Source: Planctomycetaceae bacterium (GTDB lineage Bacteria > Planctomycetota > Planctomycetia > Planctomycetales > Planctomycetaceae). Taken from it: a stretch of 64,000 nucleotides of DNA. Shown here one piece after another: positions 27,949 to 40,436 of this stretch. Position 1 is the first letter of the stretch; each line of letters begins with the position of its first letter. A program made the translations under genes and the position numbers. The stretch covers positions 62,001 to 126,000 of the forward strand of contig PBSL01000068.1 in assembly GCA_002726205.1 (NCBI GenBank), read 5' to 3'. The notes beneath the pieces were generated by a model. The model was not told where the DNA came from, made no database searches, and was given only the letters and a program-made list of their open reading frames with translations.

Positions 27949-28956
27949 ATGGACACCAACGAAGCGGTCATCAAGATTCGGAACCTCTCGAAGAGCTACC
28001 GTGACTTCTGGGGACTGGAGAAGGTCCAGGCTCTCAAGTCGCTCTCGCTTGACGTGCACAAGGGTGAGATCTTCGGGTTGCTTGGCCCCAACGGTTCGGG
28101 CAAGACCACCACGATGAAGCTGCTGCTGGGACTGCTGTTTCCCTCCAGCGGCGAGGTCACGATCCTGGGAGAATCGGCGAACAACGTCGAGAAAAACGAG
28201 CGGATCGGGTACCTGCCCGAGGAGTCCTATCTCTACAAGTTCCTCAACGCCGAGGAAACGCTCGACTTCTACGGTCGGCTGTTCAACATGACCAAGGCCG
28301 AGCGACACAGGCGGATCGACCACTACATCGACCTGGTGGGGCTCAACCACGCCCGTCATCGCCAGTTGAAGGAATACTCCAAGGGAATGACCCGGCGGAT
28401 CGGGTTGGCACAGGCGCTGATCAACGACCCCGATCTCGTGTTGCTCGACGAGCCGACCACCGGGCTGGATCCGCTCGGCACCCGGGACATGAAGGACCTG
28501 ATTCTGAAGCTGAGGGATGAAGGCAAGACGGTGGTGATGTGCAGTCACCTGCTGGCCGATGTCCAGAACGTCTGCGATCGGATCGCGATTCTCTACGAAG
28601 GCGAACTCAAGGAACTCGGGCGGGTCGAGGACCTGTTGAAGGAACAGGGACGGACACAACTGATGACCTCGCGACTCGACGAGGCGGCTATTACCGAGGT
28701 CCGCCAGGTCCTCGAGAAGCACGGGGCCTCGGTCGAGACTGTTGACCATCCCACCAGCACGCTCGAGGAACTCTTCCTGAAAACCGTCCAGGAGAGTCGC
28801 GATCGGCCGGGACGACGTTTCGTGCCCGAGGACGCTCCTGCAGATGCCAGTGAAGAAGAGAGTGTCGAGGATGTCGGGCCGTCGGATGACTCACCTGCCG
28901 ACGCGGCCGTCGAGTCCCAGGCCGCTTCGAACCAGGAGTCCCCGGACGCCGACTGA
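27949..28956 (+). CDS. ABC transporter ATP-binding protein
   Basis: 335 aa. Walker [11 protein letters not shown]-loop region, signature [13 protein letters not shown] (a YSKGM variant of LSGGQ, typical of ABC-2 exporters), Walker [13 protein letters not shown] and the switch His in CSHLLAD. The C-terminal ~95 residues carry a DUF4162-like segment and a disordered acidic tail ([17 protein letters not shown]). It energises the permease encoded 33 bp downstream. Confidence 0.94.
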   Translation: MDTNEAVIKIRNLSKSYRDFWGLEKVQALKSLSLDVHKGEIFGLLGPNGSGKTTTMKLLLGLLFPSSGEVTILGESANNVEKNERIGYLPEESYLYKFLNAEETLDFYGRLFNMTKAERHRRIDHYIDLVGLNHARHRQLKEYSKGMTRRIGLAQALINDPDLVLLDEPTTGLDPLGTRDMKDLILKLRDEGKTVVMCSHLLADVQNVCDRIAILYEGELKELGRVEDLLKEQGRTQLMTSRLDEAAITEVRQVLEKHGASVETVDHPTSTLEELFLKTVQESRDRPGRRFVPEDAPADASEEESVEDVGPSDDSPADAAVESQAASNQESPDAD

Positions 28957-28989
28957 CCAACATTCTCCCCTCCCGGGCAAAGACCTTCC

Positions 28990-30987
28990 ATGTCGTTTGA
29001 TTACGAACCCTTTGACTTCCTGGTCGAGGCCGGAAACTGGGCGATCCGCCTTGGATCGTTCCTGCTTCTGGTCGTCGTCCTGGCGTGCTTGCTTTCGCTG
29101 CAAAAGCACAAGACCGCCGGGCCGCGCCTGGTGTTCTCATGGATCCAGCGCTTTCTGCGCGACTTGATGCAGGTCTCGTTTCGGCGGGTCGGCGCGATTG
29201 CCCAGTTGACCTTCCGCGAGTCGGTCCGGCGCAAGGCCCTGTGGGTCTTTGGCATCTTCGCGCTACTGTTCATGTTCGGCAGCTGGTTCCTGGACGATCC
29301 CAACAACCGGGTTGATCTGCAGGTCAAGAACTACATCAGCTTTGTACTGACGGCAATCACCTGGTTGATCCTGCCGGTCGTGATACTGCTCTCCTGCTGG
29401 GGGCTGCCCGAGGACATTCGCAACCGTTCGTTGCACACGGTGGTGACCAAGCCGGCCCGGAAGACCGAGATCGTGATCGGCCGGGTGGTTGGTTTCGGCA
29501 CACTGATGACGATCCTGGTCCTGATCATGGGCGTGGCGGGCTTCTTCTGGATCGACCGCGAGGTGGCTCACAGCCTCAACACGTTCTCCGAGACGCTTGT
29601 TGAGGGCGGTGTCGAGAAGAGTGTTGCGATGGTTTCCGGTGACGACGGTGTGACGGTCACCGTGACGGTCGATGAAGCACCGACGGTGACAACTGCCGCG
29701 AGTCGATCGGCATTGCGGCAGGAGAGTCCCGAGGTCTACGAGTTGGCTGAACGGGCGCGCCTGAAGGCGCTGAACCGTTTTCTCGTCGCCAAGCGGCCCG
29801 TCTACGGCATACTCAGTTTCAAGGGGGCCGACGGTCGACCGACCGAAAAGGGTGTCAATACCGGCGATGTCTGGGAGTACCGGACCTACATCGAGGGTGG
29901 CAACCAGTGGCGGGCGATCTGGGACTTCGAGAACGTCGGTGACGAATCGGGTTCGGACAGCTGGCTGCTCGAGAGCAGCTTCGAGGCATTTCGGACGCAC
30001 AAGGGCAACGACATTTCCAAGAGTCTCCTGCTTCAGTATTCACTGACCCGGGTCCGGCGTCGCGTTTTCCAGGACGCCACGGGTCGCATGATCTCGGCCG
30101 CGGTCGTTCGCAAGGCCGGTGACGAGGCTTTCGAGGCTCACGTCGACGGCCAGACGGTTTCCGTACAACCGGTTTCGGTGTCGGCCCGGGCCGTCGAGGT
30201 TCGTGACAACCGTTACGTGCTGGTCTCCGATCCACTGGTCGTCGTGGATATGACCGAGGAATTGCGGGTGCCGCTGTCGAGTTTCAATATCAGCGAGTTC
30301 GGCGAAAACGTCACGGCGTTGAAAAGCGAGATCGACTTTTACGACCAGGAGAGTGGGGAAAGCAAGAAACTGAAACTCGAGGACCTGATCAATGACCAGG
30401 GTGAGTTACGGATCGAGGTCGCCTGCCTTGATTCGGGCCAGTATCTCGGCATGGCTCGCCGGGACCTGTTCATCAAGCTGCCCAGCAATCGCTTCGTCGT
30501 CGGTTACAGCAAGGCGATTTTCACCGTCTGGCTGATGCTGGTACTGGTCGTCACACTCGGCGTGACCTCCAGTTGTTTCCTGAAGGGCCCGATCGCCATG
30601 CTGTTGACGTTCAATTTTCTGATCGTCGGCCAGGGCTTCCGGCAGTTCCTCGAGAAGATCGTCGGGGGCGAGGTCGATGGCGGCGGGCCACTGGAGTCGA
30701 TCATCCGGATCGTGCGACAGATCAACCTGACCGATGACCTGCCCGATACGTTGTTCTACAATGCAGTGGCGACGATCGACGAGTTCCTCAACCAGGGTTT
30801 GTTTATCGTGCAGAACATCATTCCCGACTTCCGGAACTTCCGGGTGGCTCCCTACGTGGCCAATGGGTTTGACGTTCCCTGGTCCCAGGCACTGGCTCCT
30901 TCGATCGGTGTCACGCTGGCTTACTTGATTCCCTGCCTGATCGTCGGCTACTACAGCCTCTCGTTGCGGGAGCTCGAACACAAATGA
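28990..30987 (+). CDS. ABC-2 type transporter permease with large extracytoplasmic domain
   Basis: 665 aa. Hydrophobic segments are near residues 16-36, 78-97, 113-137 and 160-184, then a ~320-residue hydrophilic domain (about 190-505), then segments near 512-532, 536-556 and 637-660. ISFVLTAITWLILPVVILLS and the coupling-like motif PEDIRNRSLHTVVTKPARKTE are as in ABC-2 permeases. The large domain between helices 4 and 5 has no recognised family. The gene overlaps the following one by 4 nt (ATGA). Confidence 0.85.
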   Translation: MSFDYEPFDFLVEAGNWAIRLGSFLLLVVVLACLLSLQKHKTAGPRLVFSWIQRFLRDLMQVSFRRVGAIAQLTFRESVRRKALWVFGIFALLFMFGSWFLDDPNNRVDLQVKNYISFVLTAITWLILPVVILLSCWGLPEDIRNRSLHTVVTKPARKTEIVIGRVVGFGTLMTILVLIMGVAGFFWIDREVAHSLNTFSETLVEGGVEKSVAMVSGDDGVTVTVTVDEAPTVTTAASRSALRQESPEVYELAERARLKALNRFLVAKRPVYGILSFKGADGRPTEKGVNTGDVWEYRTYIEGGNQWRAIWDFENVGDESGSDSWLLESSFEAFRTHKGNDISKSLLLQYSLTRVRRRVFQDATGRMISAAVVRKAGDEAFEAHVDGQTVSVQPVSVSARAVEVRDNRYVLVSDPLVVVDMTEELRVPLSSFNISEFGENVTALKSEIDFYDQESGESKKLKLEDLINDQGELRIEVACLDSGQYLGMARRDLFIKLPSNRFVVGYSKAIFTVWLMLVLVVTLGVTSSCFLKGPIAMLLTFNFLIVGQGFRQFLEKIVGGEVDGGGPLESIIRIVRQINLTDDLPDTLFYNAVATIDEFLNQGLFIVQNIIPDFRNFRVAPYVANGFDVPWSQALAPSIGVTLAYLIPCLIVGYYSLSLRELEHK

Positions 30988-32372
30988 ACCGCCTGTCTTC
31001 TCGGCAACGCAAGATCGCCTACTTCCTGGGTATCCTGCTGCTGCTGATCCCGATCATCATGCTGGGCAGTCCGGCCAGCTCCGCCGATACCGGTGGTGTC
31101 CTGGCACGGATGCGGCAGCCCGAGACCGAGGGGCAACTGGGGCTGGCCGAGCACAATCTCGGGCGTGTCGACCCGACCAGTGCTGCGATGAACCTGGTGT
31201 TGCTGGGACTGCGCGGTGTCGCGGTCAACATGCTGTGGATGGACTACATCGATCAGCAGAAGACCAAGAACTGGGCCCAGATGAGATCGACCACCGATTC
31301 GATCACCATGCTGCAGCCGCACTATCTGCAGATCTGGCGGTACCACGGCTGGAACCTTGCCTACAACGTCGCTGCCGAGTGGGATGACGTTCGCGACCGG
31401 TACTACTGGATCAAGGAGGGGGCGAAGTTCATCATCGACGGGACCGAGTTCAACCAGTTCTCGCCGGAGTTGCGGTACGACATCGGCCGGATCATCGGGC
31501 AAAAAATCGGCATCGCCGACGAGTGGCGGATCTACCGTCGCTATTTCAACCCCGGCGGTGCCCAGTACGAGGATCTGGCGGCCGACGAGAAGGGGGATCC
31601 AAGTCCCGAAAACCGTGGCGGTCCCGATCTGAAACTCAACCCCGAGGGCCTCGACAACTACCTCGCCGCCCAGAGGTGGTACCAGGAGGCCAACGACCTG
31701 GAAGCCCGGGGCTACGAACAGCACCTGATGATGCAGCATATCTTCCGGCAGTACCCCTACCGTTGCCAGCTCGACTACGCCGGGACGCTCAACCGCGAGG
31801 GCTTTTTTGGCGACGTGGCGCTGGAGGCCTGGCGGCAGGCCCAGGATGACTGGATCACCAAGTACGGCCAGGAGATGTTTGATACCGGACAGGATTTCAA
31901 GGTGAAACTTGAATTGCCCGGTGAGGCGGATTACGCCGAGTTGGCCCGATCGCAGGATGTCGAAATCGCCAAGCTGCGGCAACTGGTCCGCAACTTCCAG
32001 AACGTCGTCAACTACCGCTACTGGCGGACCCGGGCCCTCTCGGAAGCCGAGCCGACAACCGCCCAGGCCCATCGGAAGTTGTTCGAGGGCGAGGAATTGT
32101 TCAAGGAAAACGAGCTGACCAGGGCCCGCAAGATGCTGATCGAGGGACTCGATCAACTCGAGGAGGTGCTGGTCCGCTACGAGAACCTGATCTCCGAAGA
32201 CCTGACTCTCGAGGAAGCCCTCTGGTCGTTGATGTTGATCAAGAAGATTGACGACCTGCTCGAGAAACCACCGGCGACCGACCTGCCCCTGACCGGGCTG
32301 TGGAACAAGCACATCAACGACAAGGTGCCGTCGATGCAGTTCGATTTCAACCGCCGCTTTGGCGGGCTCTAG
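30984..32372 (+). CDS. Membrane-anchored helical protein in the ABC operon
   Basis: 462 aa. One N-terminal membrane anchor (IAYFLGILLLLIPIIMLGSP), then a long helical body with TPR-like arrays: LGLRGVAVNMLWMDYIDQQ, MLQPHYLQIWRYHGWNLAYN, YYWIKEGAKFIIDGTEFN. The C-terminal part (KLFEGEELFKENELTRARKM) looks like another pair of repeats. It starts inside the permease stop, so it is probably a co-translated periplasm-facing partner of the transporter. No family name recognised. Confidence 0.78.
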   Translation: MNRLSSRQRKIAYFLGILLLLIPIIMLGSPASSADTGGVLARMRQPETEGQLGLAEHNLGRVDPTSAAMNLVLLGLRGVAVNMLWMDYIDQQKTKNWAQMRSTTDSITMLQPHYLQIWRYHGWNLAYNVAAEWDDVRDRYYWIKEGAKFIIDGTEFNQFSPELRYDIGRIIGQKIGIADEWRIYRRYFNPGGAQYEDLAADEKGDPSPENRGGPDLKLNPEGLDNYLAAQRWYQEANDLEARGYEQHLMMQHIFRQYPYRCQLDYAGTLNREGFFGDVALEAWRQAQDDWITKYGQEMFDTGQDFKVKLELPGEADYAELARSQDVEIAKLRQLVRNFQNVVNYRYWRTRALSEAEPTTAQAHRKLFEGEELFKENELTRARKMLIEGLDQLEEVLVRYENLISEDLTLEEALWSLMLIKKIDDLLEKPPATDLPLTGLWNKHINDKVPSMQFDFNRRFGGL

Positions 32373-32377
32373 GCCCG

Positions 32378-32407
32378 TTGACACGACTTCGGATTCGTCG
32401 CTACACT
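32378..32407 (+). promoter_or_regulatory. Promoter of the membrane pyrophosphatase gene
   Basis: A perfect consensus -35 (TTGACA), an 18-bp spacer and TACACT. RNA would start near 32414, about 41 nt before the ATG at 32455. It shows that hppA is transcribed independently of the ABC operon ending at 32372. Confidence 0.6.
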
Positions 32408-32454
32408 CGCCCCGTGACTCGGTCAGAGAAATCCAAACGGGGACGGATCAAACG

Positions 32455-35073
<2,619 letters not shown>

Positions 35074-35088
35074 GAGCGAGGCTGTAGC

Positions 35089-35523
35089 GTGAGTGCCGGA
35101 GATCCGACGATCGACATCGAGGAGACAGGAGAAACAGGGCCACCGGCACTGAGGTTCGAGCAGGCCTGTTGCGCGGCGCGGATTGCCGAGGACTACCGCA
35201 GCCGTGATATCGTTGTGCTCGATCTCACCGAGATCACGCCGATCGTTGATTTCTTCGTGATTGCAACCGGTACGAGTCGGAGACAGATTCGTGCCGTCGG
35301 CGAGGAGATCGGCCGCGTGTTCAAGGCGGCCGGTGATACCCGGCTGGGTATCGAGGGCTACGACAACAACTCGTCCTGGCTGTTGCTGGACTACGGCGAC
35401 ATTGTCGTTCACGTCCAGGACGCCGAGGCCCGGGAACTTTATGATCTCGAAGGTCTCTGGGCCGACGCGCTCCGCGTCGAATGGCAGTCGGACGCCGCGG
35501 CCCAGGATATCGAACCGGAATGA
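35089..35523 (+). CDS. rsfS: Ribosome silencing factor RsfS
   Basis: 144 aa, GTG start 15 bp after hppA. Core DUF143/RsfS motifs: DIVVLDLTEITPIVDFFVIA, TGTSRRQIRAVGEEI, GIEGYDNNSSWLLLDYGDIV, VHVQDAEARELYDLEGLWAD. It binds ribosomal protein uL14 and blocks subunit joining under nutrient stress. The ~25-residue acidic N-terminal extension is unusual and may not be translated if an internal start is used. It overlaps argS by 4 nt. Confidence 0.93.
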   Translation: MSAGDPTIDIEETGETGPPALRFEQACCAARIAEDYRSRDIVVLDLTEITPIVDFFVIATGTSRRQIRAVGEEIGRVFKAAGDTRLGIEGYDNNSSWLLLDYGDIVVHVQDAEARELYDLEGLWADALRVEWQSDAAAQDIEPE

Positions 35524-37481
35524 ATCTGCTCGCCGAGCTCCGCCGTCGTTTTCAGCAGGCGCTGGACCACCTGGTCGACGATTCGGACGTTTACACTTCG
35601 ATGGTCCGACCGGCCCAGGATGCCCGCTTCGGCGACTACCAGGCCAACTGCGCGATGCCGTTGGGCAAGATCCTTGGTCGCAATCCACGAGACGTTGCCG
35701 AGTCGCTGGTGGCGTCGTTGAAGGTGGATGACCTGTGTGAGCCGCCGGAGGTCGCCGGACCCGGTTTCATCAACCTCAAACTGCACCAGGAGTGGTTGGC
35801 TGCCGAGACGGCACGACTGGTCGATGATCCACGATTGGGTCACCAGGCGGTCGAAGATCCTCTCCACTACGTGATCGATTTTTCGAGTCCCAACGTGGCC
35901 AAGCCGATGCACGTCGGCCACCTTCGCAGCACGGTGATCGGTGATGCCCTGGTCCGGGTGCTGGGCTTCCAGGGACAGCGGGTGACCGGGGACAATCACG
36001 TCGGCGACTGGGGAACGCAGTTCGGGATGATCATCCAGGGCTACCGCCAGTTTCTTGACGCCGACGCCTACGCCGAGGATGCCGTCGGAGAACTGGCACG
36101 GTTGTACCGGCTGGTCAGCCGTATTGCCGGCTACCACGAAACGTCGGCCGCGTTGCCCGGACAACGTTCACGGTGGCAGGAGCGGCAGGCCGAGTTGGGT
36201 CGACTGGAAGAGATGATTGCCGAAGGCGACAAGTCCCGGAAGTCCGCGGCGAAGAAGTTGCGAGCCGAAGTGGCCGGGCTGGCCGAGACGATCGAGGCGG
36301 CCGAGGTCGAGCTGGCGGCCGTCGAGACCGACGAACATCTCGCCAGGCTGGCAGATCAACACCCGGAGATCGCCGAAGCATCCCGTGCCGAGACGGCCAA
36401 GCTCCACGCCGGTGATCCGGAGAACCGGGCGCTGTGGGAAGAGTTTCTGCCGTCGTGCCTGGAGGCGATGGACGCGATTTACCGCCGGCTTGATGTCGAG
36501 TTCGCCGAGCGGCTTGGCGAGAGTTATTACCAGCCGATGCTGGCCGATGTCGTCGAGAGTCTCGAGCAACGGGAACTGGCCCGTACCAGCGAGGGCGCCG
36601 TCTGCGTGTTCATCGAGGGCAACGACGCGCCGTTCATCGTCCGCAAATCTGACGGGGCGTTTACCTACGCCACGACCGACCTGGCGACGATCCGGCACCG
36701 GGTCGAGCAGCAGCAGGCCGACGTGATACTCTACGTCGTCGATGCGCGGCAGGGCGAGCATTTTCGGCTGCTGTTTGACACCGCGCGGCTGTGGGGCTTT
36801 GCCGAGACCGAGTTCACGCACGTCAGCTTCGGGACGGTGCTGGGCGAGGATCGGCGACCGTTCAAGACCCGCTCGGGCGACACCGTCGGACTGGAGAGTC
36901 TGCTCGACGAGGCCGTTGTTCGGGCCCGGCGGATTGTCGATGAGAACGACGATGCGAAACCGGAAGGACCGGAACTCGACGAGGCGACCCGGGCGGCGGT
37001 GGCCGAGGCGGTGGGGATCGGGGGAATCAAGTACGCCGATCTGCACCATAACCGGGACAGCGATTACCAGTTCAGCTGGGACAAGATGCTTGCCACCAAT
37101 GGCGACACCGCCACCTACATGCAGTACGCTCACGCCCGGATCCTGGGCATCTTCCGTCGCGGAGAAGTTGATCGCGAGACGTTGCGGCAGGGCGGCCCGC
37201 TGATCGTGCTTGGCGACGAGGTCGAGCGGGCACTGGCGATGGCATTGAACCGGTTTGCCGATGCGATTGACGTCACCGCGACCGAATGTCGCCCGAACGT
37301 GCTGACGCAGTACCTGTTCGAAACCGCCAACGCGTTTTCGACGTTCTACAACGCCTGCCCGGTGTTGAAGGAACCCGATGCCGGTCGCCGCGACAGCCGA
37401 CTGGCGCTGTGCGATCTTACGGCGAGAGTGCTTGCCAGGGGCCTGTCGTTGCTGGGGATCGACGTCTGCGAGCAGATGTAG
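35520..37481 (+). CDS. argS: Arginyl-tRNA synthetase
   Basis: 653 aa from the ATG overlapping the rsfS stop. Class Ia features: the additional N-terminal domain (MVRPAQDARFGDYQANCAMP), the HIGH-equivalent HVGH within VAKPMHVGHLRSTVIGD, the VGDWGTQFGMI segment, the FKTRSGDTV region that replaces KMSK, and the C-terminal anticodon-binding DALR domain (TQYLFETANAFSTFYNACPV). Residues ~216-290 form a charged coiled-coil insertion (QAELGRLEEMIAEGDKSRKS), longer than in E. coli ArgS. Confidence 0.96.
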   Translation: MNLLAELRRRFQQALDHLVDDSDVYTSMVRPAQDARFGDYQANCAMPLGKILGRNPRDVAESLVASLKVDDLCEPPEVAGPGFINLKLHQEWLAAETARLVDDPRLGHQAVEDPLHYVIDFSSPNVAKPMHVGHLRSTVIGDALVRVLGFQGQRVTGDNHVGDWGTQFGMIIQGYRQFLDADAYAEDAVGELARLYRLVSRIAGYHETSAALPGQRSRWQERQAELGRLEEMIAEGDKSRKSAAKKLRAEVAGLAETIEAAEVELAAVETDEHLARLADQHPEIAEASRAETAKLHAGDPENRALWEEFLPSCLEAMDAIYRRLDVEFAERLGESYYQPMLADVVESLEQRELARTSEGAVCVFIEGNDAPFIVRKSDGAFTYATTDLATIRHRVEQQQADVILYVVDARQGEHFRLLFDTARLWGFAETEFTHVSFGTVLGEDRRPFKTRSGDTVGLESLLDEAVVRARRIVDENDDAKPEGPELDEATRAAVAEAVGIGGIKYADLHHNRDSDYQFSWDKMLATNGDTATYMQYAHARILGIFRRGEVDRETLRQGGPLIVLGDEVERALAMALNRFADAIDVTATECRPNVLTQYLFETANAFSTFYNACPVLKEPDAGRRDSRLALCDLTARVLARGLSLLGIDVCEQM

Positions 37482-37515
37482 ACCGGGTCCGATGCCAATC
37501 CGGCCCCGCGGGGCA

Positions 37516-38574
37516 TCAGCCGCGATTTGTCCCCTCGCTGCTGGTCCCGGCCTGGCGTCCGAAGATCATCCGGCCGGCGCTGCTCTGCAGGACGCTGGTC
37601 ACGGTGATCTCGATTTCGCTGCCGACCAGGTTCACCGCCTGCTCGCAGACCACCATGGTTCCGTCGTCAAGATAGCCGACGCCCTGGCCACTGGATTCCC
37701 CTTCCTTGATGATCCGCGTCTTGAGCGTGTCTCCGGGAAGGAATCGTGGCTTCAAGGCGTTGGCCACGTCATTGAGGTTGATCGACTCGACACTCTGCAG
37801 CGAGGCGACCTTGTTGAGGTTGAGATCGTTGGTCACGATCCTTCCACCCAGTTCGCTGGCGACCTCGATCAGTCTCTGGTCATTCGTCAGGTCCTTGCGT
37901 TCGATCGTGGGGGCCCGGTAAACGGTCACCTCGGTGTGCGCGTTGTTCTGCAGCTTGGTGAGAACATCCAGGCCGCGGCGGCCCCGTGTGCGGCGGTTCT
38001 TGTCGTTGCTGTCGGCGATGTCCTGGACTTCCTTGAGGATAAAGGAAGGCACGATGATCTGGGATTCGATGATCTGGGTCTCGGCCACGTCGGCGATCCG
38101 ACCGTCGATCAGGGCACTGCTGTCGAGTACCAGCGGGCGACCACCCTTGAGTTCCCTGGAGAACTCGACGAAGGGGATCACGAAGCGGAAATCATCCTTG
38201 GTCTGCAGCAGGAACGAGATGCTGATGTAGATCAACGTCAGCGGGGCCAACAGGCCGACGATGCTCCGGAGGTTCAGTCTCGCGTCGGCGCCGTTCTCCT
38301 CGAAAGCCATGAAAACCGGCTCGAGAGCCTGCAACAGCAGGTAACTCAGCAGCACACCCACGAGCAATCCAAAGTAGATCGACGAGATGATCTCGATCCG
38401 CTTGCGCTGGATCACCATGTCCATCAGCGTGACGAGCTGCGTCAGCGCCAGCAGTATGATCCACCACGACCAGGCAAAGTTCTCGGAGAGATCGAAGGGA
38501 AAGAGGTTGATGTAGGTGGAGATGGCGCCCAGGCAGACGATGAAATACAGCAGCCGGATGATGAAGATCAGCAT
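37516..38574 (-). CDS. PIN-TRAM domain membrane nuclease-like protein
   Basis: 352 aa from the ATG at 38574; upstream in-frame sequence is not protein-like. Four membrane segments occupy residues ~1-135 ([57 protein letters not shown]). The PIN domain starts with [16 protein letters not shown], with further acidic residues in [12 protein letters not shown] and [14 protein letters not shown]-terminal TRAM domain follows ([20 protein letters not shown]). The architecture matches the YacL/TRAM-PIN family; RNA or nucleotide cleavage is inferred, and the substrate is unknown. Confidence 0.9.
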   Translation of the reverse strand: MLIFIIRLLYFIVCLGAISTYINLFPFDLSENFAWSWWIILLALTQLVTLMDMVIQRKRIEIISSIYFGLLVGVLLSYLLLQALEPVFMAFEENGADARLNLRSIVGLLAPLTLIYISISFLLQTKDDFRFVIPFVEFSRELKGGRPLVLDSSALIDGRIADVAETQIIESQIIVPSFILKEVQDIADSNDKNRRTRGRRGLDVLTKLQNNAHTEVTVYRAPTIERKDLTNDQRLIEVASELGGRIVTNDLNLNKVASLQSVESINLNDVANALKPRFLPGDTLKTRIIKEGESSGQGVGYLDDGTMVVCEQAVNLVGSEIEITVTSVLQSSAGRMIFGRQAGTSSEGTNRG

Positions 38575-38711
38575 GAGTCGGTGTGCCACGGCGGGCGGCG
38601 TCGAGGGAAGGGGCAGGACAATTTCGCCGGGATGGCGTGCGTGGAGGGTGGCGGCAGGTGGGCAGCGCCGGTGTGCCGAGGATGGGAGCGACGCGGCTGC
38701 GCCGAGCCTCA

Positions 38712-39245
38712 TCATAGGGGGGGATCTGGAGGAAATCCACCGGTCACTTCATCCGGCGGCTGGTCGGCGGTGAGTAGTTCAAACAGCGAGTCGAGTGACT
38801 GGGGGATCACGCTGGGATTGCCCAGAACCGGCATGAAATTCGTGTCACCTTCCCATCGCGGTACGATGTGCCAGTGCAGATGACCGGGCAATCCGGCGCC
38901 GGCGACCCGGCCAAGATTCAGACCGATGTTGAACCCGTGCGGGGCCATCGTTTCACGCAACCGCCGTGTCCAGTGCTGCAGTTGCTCGACGCACTCGGTG
39001 ACCACGGCCGGGTCCAGGTCCACCAGGTCACCGACGTGTTCGCGGGGGGCGACCAGCAGGTGGCCGTTGTTGTAGGGGAAGCGGTTGAGCATGGTCATGG
39101 TGTGTTCGCCGCGGGCGATCACCAGTTGCCTGCTGTCGTCGGTTGGATCTGCGTCGCGATAGCGGCAGAGGAAGCAACCGTCGTCGTTGTCGCTTGTGAC
39201 GATGTAGTCCAGTCGCCAGGGGGCCCACAGCGATTGACCGGTCAT
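38712..39245 (-). CDS. HIT-family hydrolase/Ap4A phosphorylase-like
   Basis: 177 aa from the ATG at 39245. The opening [11 protein letters not shown] is characteristic of the Ap4A-phosphorylase-like HIT subfamily, with a CFLC pair as a probable zinc site and the histidine triad in [11 protein letters not shown]. It should cleave dinucleoside polyphosphates or related nucleotides in the cytosol. The C-terminal tail is low in structure. Confidence 0.9.
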   Translation of the reverse strand: MTGQSLWAPWRLDYIVTSDNDDGCFLCRYRDADPTDDSRQLVIARGEHTMTMLNRFPYNNGHLLVAPREHVGDLVDLDPAVVTECVEQLQHWTRRLRETMAPHGFNIGLNLGRVAGAGLPGHLHWHIVPRWEGDTNFMPVLGNPSVIPQSLDSLFELLTADQPPDEVTGGFPPDPPL

Positions 39246-39287
39246 GGATTCGGTTCTTTCGGGAAGGGGAATCAATGGCGGTAACGG

Positions 39288-40421
39288 TTACGTGTCGTGC
39301 TTGTCCGGAGGCGTTTCGGATTCCCGGAACCACCCGGCGATGGTGCTCAGGCCGCGAGAGATGGCCCGGCCGCTGAGCAGTTCCTCGGTCCAGGTTTCCT
39401 GCTCAACCGAGAAATTCGTCCAGACGGCGTCGATGTAGGGCTCCGACGTGTCGCGGAGCGTCTTGTAGATTCCCTGTTCCTTCACCGTCTTGAGTGAATC
39501 GAAGTAGTGGCCAACCATGTGCCGGTTGACCAGCCCACCGGCCACCTGGAGTCCCGTCAGTGCCCCCTGTCCCACGGTGCTGACCTTTTGCATGGTCAGC
39601 ATTGTCAGGGCCCCGGAGACTCCCAGCAGGCTGACGTCTTCGGCCGCGGAAATTCCTTTCATCTCCTCCCAGTACTTCGCCATTTCACTCTCGGGGACAA
39701 TCTGGGAGATGTCGGCGCTTTCCAACGACTGGCGTGTCGCCGTCAGGGTGGCTTTCAGGTCATCGATCGACAGCGGGGGCGTGTCAAACATGCCCGCTGT
39801 TTCGCCGGTGGCACCCTGGATGGCGGCGAGCAGGTCGTCGATGCCATTGATCGTCGAGTCCTCATCGATCAGGCCCTTCTCCTGCAGTTCGTCGGCCAGT
39901 TCCCGGACGTAGCTCTTGGTGCCGTAGGCGACATCGCTGACAACGGCCAGCAACCAGACCGGGGAACAGGAGAGCGAAGCCCAACCGGCAAGATCGACGA
40001 AGTTGCCGACGGCCTTGCGGGCCAGGTATCCCTCGACGGGTGGCTCGCTGTCATCGCTCGATTCGACCCCGCCGATTTCCTCGGTCAGAAACCTCAACGA
40101 GTTCCGTACGACGATGCCATAGGTTCGGGAGTCCTGGAAGGCTTGCGGCACCAGGAACTCGGCGGTTTCCTTGGCCGTTCCGGCGGCCAGCCCGACGGCA
40201 CTTCTCACGGCGCGTTCGGGGAGCGAGAGCCCGAAGAAAAGATACTGCCCCAGCGAGTCGACCATCTTCCCGGCCGGCCCGTTCTTGCCGTCGCCGGCCA
40301 TCGGTTCTTCAGCCGCAGCCACCCACTCGGCATTGCACTTGCTGCACTGCCAGCGCGACACCCCCTGGGTGGCCTCGGACATCCCGCTACCGCACAAGGG
40401 ACACGTCCGTGATTCGTTCAT
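39288..40421 (-). CDS. Zinc-ribbon protein of unknown function
   Basis: 377 aa. The N-terminus has a CX2C-X15-CX2C zinc ribbon (Cys7, Cys10, Cys26, Cys29: TCPLCGSGM, WQCSKCNAEW). The remainder is mainly helical with amphipathic stretches, plus Gly/Ala-rich helices that could touch membranes (RAVRSAVGLAAGTAKETAEF, LTMLTMQKVSTVGQGALTGL). No named family recognised. The flanking gaps to the HIT gene (42 bp) and the Gfo/Idh gene (15 bp) are short, so it is probably in one transcript with them, driven from the promoter at 41916-41945. Confidence 0.72.
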   Translation of the reverse strand: MNESRTCPLCGSGMSEATQGVSRWQCSKCNAEWVAAAEEPMAGDGKNGPAGKMVDSLGQYLFFGLSLPERAVRSAVGLAAGTAKETAEFLVPQAFQDSRTYGIVVRNSLRFLTEEIGGVESSDDSEPPVEGYLARKAVGNFVDLAGWASLSCSPVWLLAVVSDVAYGTKSYVRELADELQEKGLIDEDSTINGIDDLLAAIQGATGETAGMFDTPPLSIDDLKATLTATRQSLESADISQIVPESEMAKYWEEMKGISAAEDVSLLGVSGALTMLTMQKVSTVGQGALTGLQVAGGLVNRHMVGHYFDSLKTVKEQGIYKTLRDTSEPYIDAVWTNFSVEQETWTEELLSGRAISRGLSTIAGWFRESETPPDKHDT

Positions 40422-40436
40422 CAGCCGCCGTTTGAC

